From assembly GCA_030424825.1 (NCBI GenBank), contig JAUHWE010000224.1, positions 1 to 7,338 on the forward strand: 7,338 bases of DNA. Reading direction: 5' to 3'. The position numbers and the translations under genes were made by a program. Of this stretch, positions 5,530 to 7,338 are shown one piece after another (within the stretch, counting starts at the first letter, position 1; every line of letters starts with the position of its first letter). The DNA comes from Verrucomicrobiia bacterium (GTDB taxonomy: Bacteria; Verrucomicrobiota; Verrucomicrobiia; Opitutales; Opitutaceae). The notes beneath the pieces were generated by a model that was given only the letters and a program-made list of their open reading frames with translations, made no database searches and had not been told where the DNA came from.

Positions 5530-5553
5530 ACAGCGGAAAAGCTGCCCCGCTGT
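5530..5553 (-). terminator. Hairpin downstream of RND gene, weak terminator candidate
   Basis: ACAGCGG (5530-5536) pairs with CCGCTGT (5547-5553), a perfect 7-bp stem around a 10-nt loop. It lies about 86 nt after the RND stop on the - strand. A TTTT occurs about 6 nt beyond the stem, not directly after it, so intrinsic termination would be inefficient; it may only be a 3'-end stabilising structure. Confidence 0.3.
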
Positions 5554-5638
5554 TTACCGAGCCAATAAAGTCAACCGATCCGAGGAAAACAAGCGGAATA
5601 AAGCCACGCGGGAAATTTGATGCATCCGGGGAAATACC

Positions 5639-7338
5639 CTACTGAACCTCGCGGTGAAGGGCCGCACCCGCCATCTGCGGCTCGAGTTCCGGAGCCGATT
5701 CCTGCTTTTTCCCCGCGATTTCATGCAATTCATCAATCACGACAAAAACGACCGGTACCAGTATGAGCACTACAACAGATGACGAAAGTGTCCCGATCCC
5801 TAACGATATGGCCATAGGAACCAGAAAGAGAGCTTGCTCGTTCGTCTCAAAAATCATGGGGCCCAAACCGAGGAAAGTCGTTACTGCGGTAAGGAAAATT
5901 GGCCTAAAGCGCCGCTGAGCCGCTTGGACGATGGCCTCTCGAGCATTCAGTCCTCTAGCCATGTATCGATTACGTGTCATCGCGAGGACAAAGCCCCCAT
6001 TCACGACCATACCACACAACGCAATCATGCCGAGAACGCTGTAAATACTGAGATCGAACCCGAGAAGAATATGACCTAATACGGCACCTGCCAACCCCCA
6101 CGGAATGGTCAGCAGGACTACGCTTGATTGCGAATAACTCCTCAAGATGGATGCCATGATAGCAAAAATCGCGAACAGTGAAGCTGTCAGCCCAATGCTA
6201 AGACTTCGTGTCGCTTCACGCTGATCACGCTGTTCCCCTTCGAACGTGTACCGCAGACCTGGGAACCGGTTTAACAGGTCCGGCAGTTCCTTCTTCTCTA
6301 AAGCCTTGAGAACTTTATTACCGTTAGTAACACCCGGTATCACATTAGCAGTCACGTTAACCACGCGTCCTCCGTCCACCCGATCGATACGGACGGGTGC
6401 GGTGGTCTCGATAATCTTTGCCGCCTGGTTGATCGGAATCTCAGCACCATTGGCGCCCTTTATCAAAAGGCCCTCCAGGCCGCTCAGCGTCCTGCGATCC
6501 TCCTCCGGCAAACGAACCATTACACGCAGTTCCTCTCGTTCTCTTGGCTGCCGCAAAGCTTCTGCCCCATAAAACGCATTGCGTATCTGCTGACCGAGAT
6601 CGCGAGCCGTTATCCCCAGCGCCTGGCCCTCAGGCTTTATCTCGAAACTGATCTGCGGCATTTCTCTACCGAAGCCTTTCCGAATGTCTGCAACACCTGG
6701 ATACAAAGCCAGCATATTCCCCAGCTCTTCCGCTGCCTGGCGCAGGATCTCCACATCTGGATGAGCAAGTTGTATATAGATCGCCGCTTCTCCTCCGGGT
6801 CCTACCAAGTAATCGAAGAACAGTGACTCCATATCTGGGATCTCCGGAACTTCCTTCCGCCATTCATTGACAAATTCCGCCCCCGTGATCTTTCTCTGTC
6901 CCTGCGGAACCAGCTTGATCGCCACTCTCGCTCCATTGGTGTTTCGACTCGCCACAGAAACATTGTAATTTCGCACAATGCCCTTCTCGGGAATCTTTTC
7001 GATCGCTCGCTTTGCCGCTGCCTCGATTTGGAATATCACCTCGCGGGTCCGTTCCACTGGAGTACCCGAAGGCATTTCCAGCTCACCTTGAATATAGTCA
7101 TTCTCAATAGTAGGGTTAAAGGTGAAATTCACCCGCCCGCTCATGGTGTATGCGATAACAACCAGCAGAGAGGATCCGAATACCGCGATCGTAAGGTACC
7201 GGAACCGAATTGCTGTATTCAAAATAGGCCTGTAGAATTTCTCCATGGCCACATCCAATTTTATGCGTAGCCGAGTCTGAGCCTTGTCGAAGCGTGTAAA
7301 GATGGATCCTTCACGTGGATTTTTACGACCGAAGGCTA
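5639..7338 (-). CDS. RND-family efflux transporter permease, C-terminal half (5' end outside window)
   Basis: The frame is open to the right edge, so the N-terminal half (including the usual TM4 aspartates) is out of view; 566 of an expected ~1,030 residues are seen. It is an AcrB/HAE1-type inner-membrane proton-driven exporter that normally works with a periplasmic adaptor and an outer-membrane channel. Numbering from the TTG at 7258: TM7 at about 20-39, then a porter domain opening with ELEMPSGTPVERT, the conserved start of the second periplasmic loop. TM8 is about 353-373, TM9 379-400, TM10 405-427, TM11 454-470 and TM12 478-508. RRFRPIFLTAVTTFLGLGP and LVPMAISLGIG are classic RND motifs. 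TM10 reads GMVVNGGFVLA, where relatives usually have VVNN or VVND followed by S or A. A short polar tail ends the protein. Substrate is unknown. Confidence 0.92.
   Translation of the reverse strand, partial: AFGRKNPREGSIFTRFDKAQTRLRIKLDVAMEKFYRPILNTAIRFRYLTIAVFGSSLLVVIAYTMSGRVNFTFNPTIENDYIQGELEMPSGTPVERTREVIFQIEAAAKRAIEKIPEKGIVRNYNVSVASRNTNGARVAIKLVPQGQRKITGAEFVNEWRKEVPEIPDMESLFFDYLVGPGGEAAIYIQLAHPDVEILRQAAEELGNMLALYPGVADIRKGFGREMPQISFEIKPEGQALGITARDLGQQIRNAFYGAEALRQPREREELRVMVRLPEEDRRTLSGLEGLLIKGANGAEIPINQAAKIIETTAPVRIDRVDGGRVVNVTANVIPGVTNGNKVLKALEKKELPDLLNRFPGLRYTFEGEQRDQREATRSLSIGLTASLFAIFAIMASILRSYSQSSVVLLTIPWGLAGAVLGHILLGFDLSIYSVLGMIALCGMVVNGGFVLAMTRNRYMARGLNAREAIVQAAQRRFRPIFLTAVTTFLGLGPMIFETNEQALFLVPMAISLGIGTLSSSVVVLILVPVVFVVIDELHEIAGKKQESAPELEPQMAGAALHREVQ

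Noticed and set aside
5569..5574. TTGACT on the - strand as -35 for the dehydrogenase gene
   Set aside because: No acceptable -10 hexamer at 16-18 nt.
7256..7258. TTG start for the RND gene
   Set aside because: The frame is open upstream to the window edge and the protein begins mid-family, so this is an internal codon of a full-length permease gene.

Overview
The window looks like a chromosomal segment from a free-living, probably aquatic, Gram-negative heterotroph. A Verrucomicrobiota (Opitutae-like) or Planctomycetota relative is my best guess. The guess rests on a Gfo/Idh/MocA oxidoreductase, an exported SMP-30 lactonase and a zinc polyol dehydrogenase lying side by side, on an M1 peptidase paired with a DUF6702-like protein, on balanced base composition, on the lack of Shine-Dalgarno sequences, and on many intergenic GTAG-headed palindromes. 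No rRNA or other taxonomic marker is present, so the assignment is inference.

Layout. From the left edge to 1439 the + strand carries the 3' end of an M1-family metallopeptidase gene, then 12 nt later a small exported DUF6702-like protein; these two are probably an operon. From 1440 to 1901 is a gene-free convergent intergenic region packed with palindromes. From 1902 to the right edge every gene is on the - strand. In transcription order these are the C-terminal half of an RND efflux permease (cut by the right edge), a zinc-dependent medium-chain polyol/sugar dehydrogenase, a Gfo/Idh/MocA NAD(P)-dependent oxidoreductase, and a secreted SMP-30/gluconolactonase-like protein.

How the genes may work together. 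The dehydrogenase, Gfo/Idh/MocA enzyme and lactonase fit a small sugar, polyol or sugar-acid oxidation set (oxidise, then open the lactone). Gaps of 134 and 216 nt with repeats between them suggest loosely linked units rather than a tight operon. The RND pump and the peptidase pair look unrelated to this.

The most notable content is non-coding. Every intergenic gap except the 12-nt one contains short palindromes of REP type: a GTAG head followed by a hairpin. One family occurs as three inverted pairs (BIME-like), at 1503-1571, 2998-3066 and 4330-4395. A second family forms the core of a ~142-bp element with outer inverted repeats (1691-1832). A third is a single unit at 5476-5496 with a probable decayed copy at 3131-3150. 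A fourth is a single hairpin at 1647-1669. No transposase that could mobilise them (such as a RAYT) is encoded in the window. Several stop codons are TAG triplets lying in or next to GTAG motifs. I did not find a CRISPR array, tRNA, rRNA, phage or defence locus.
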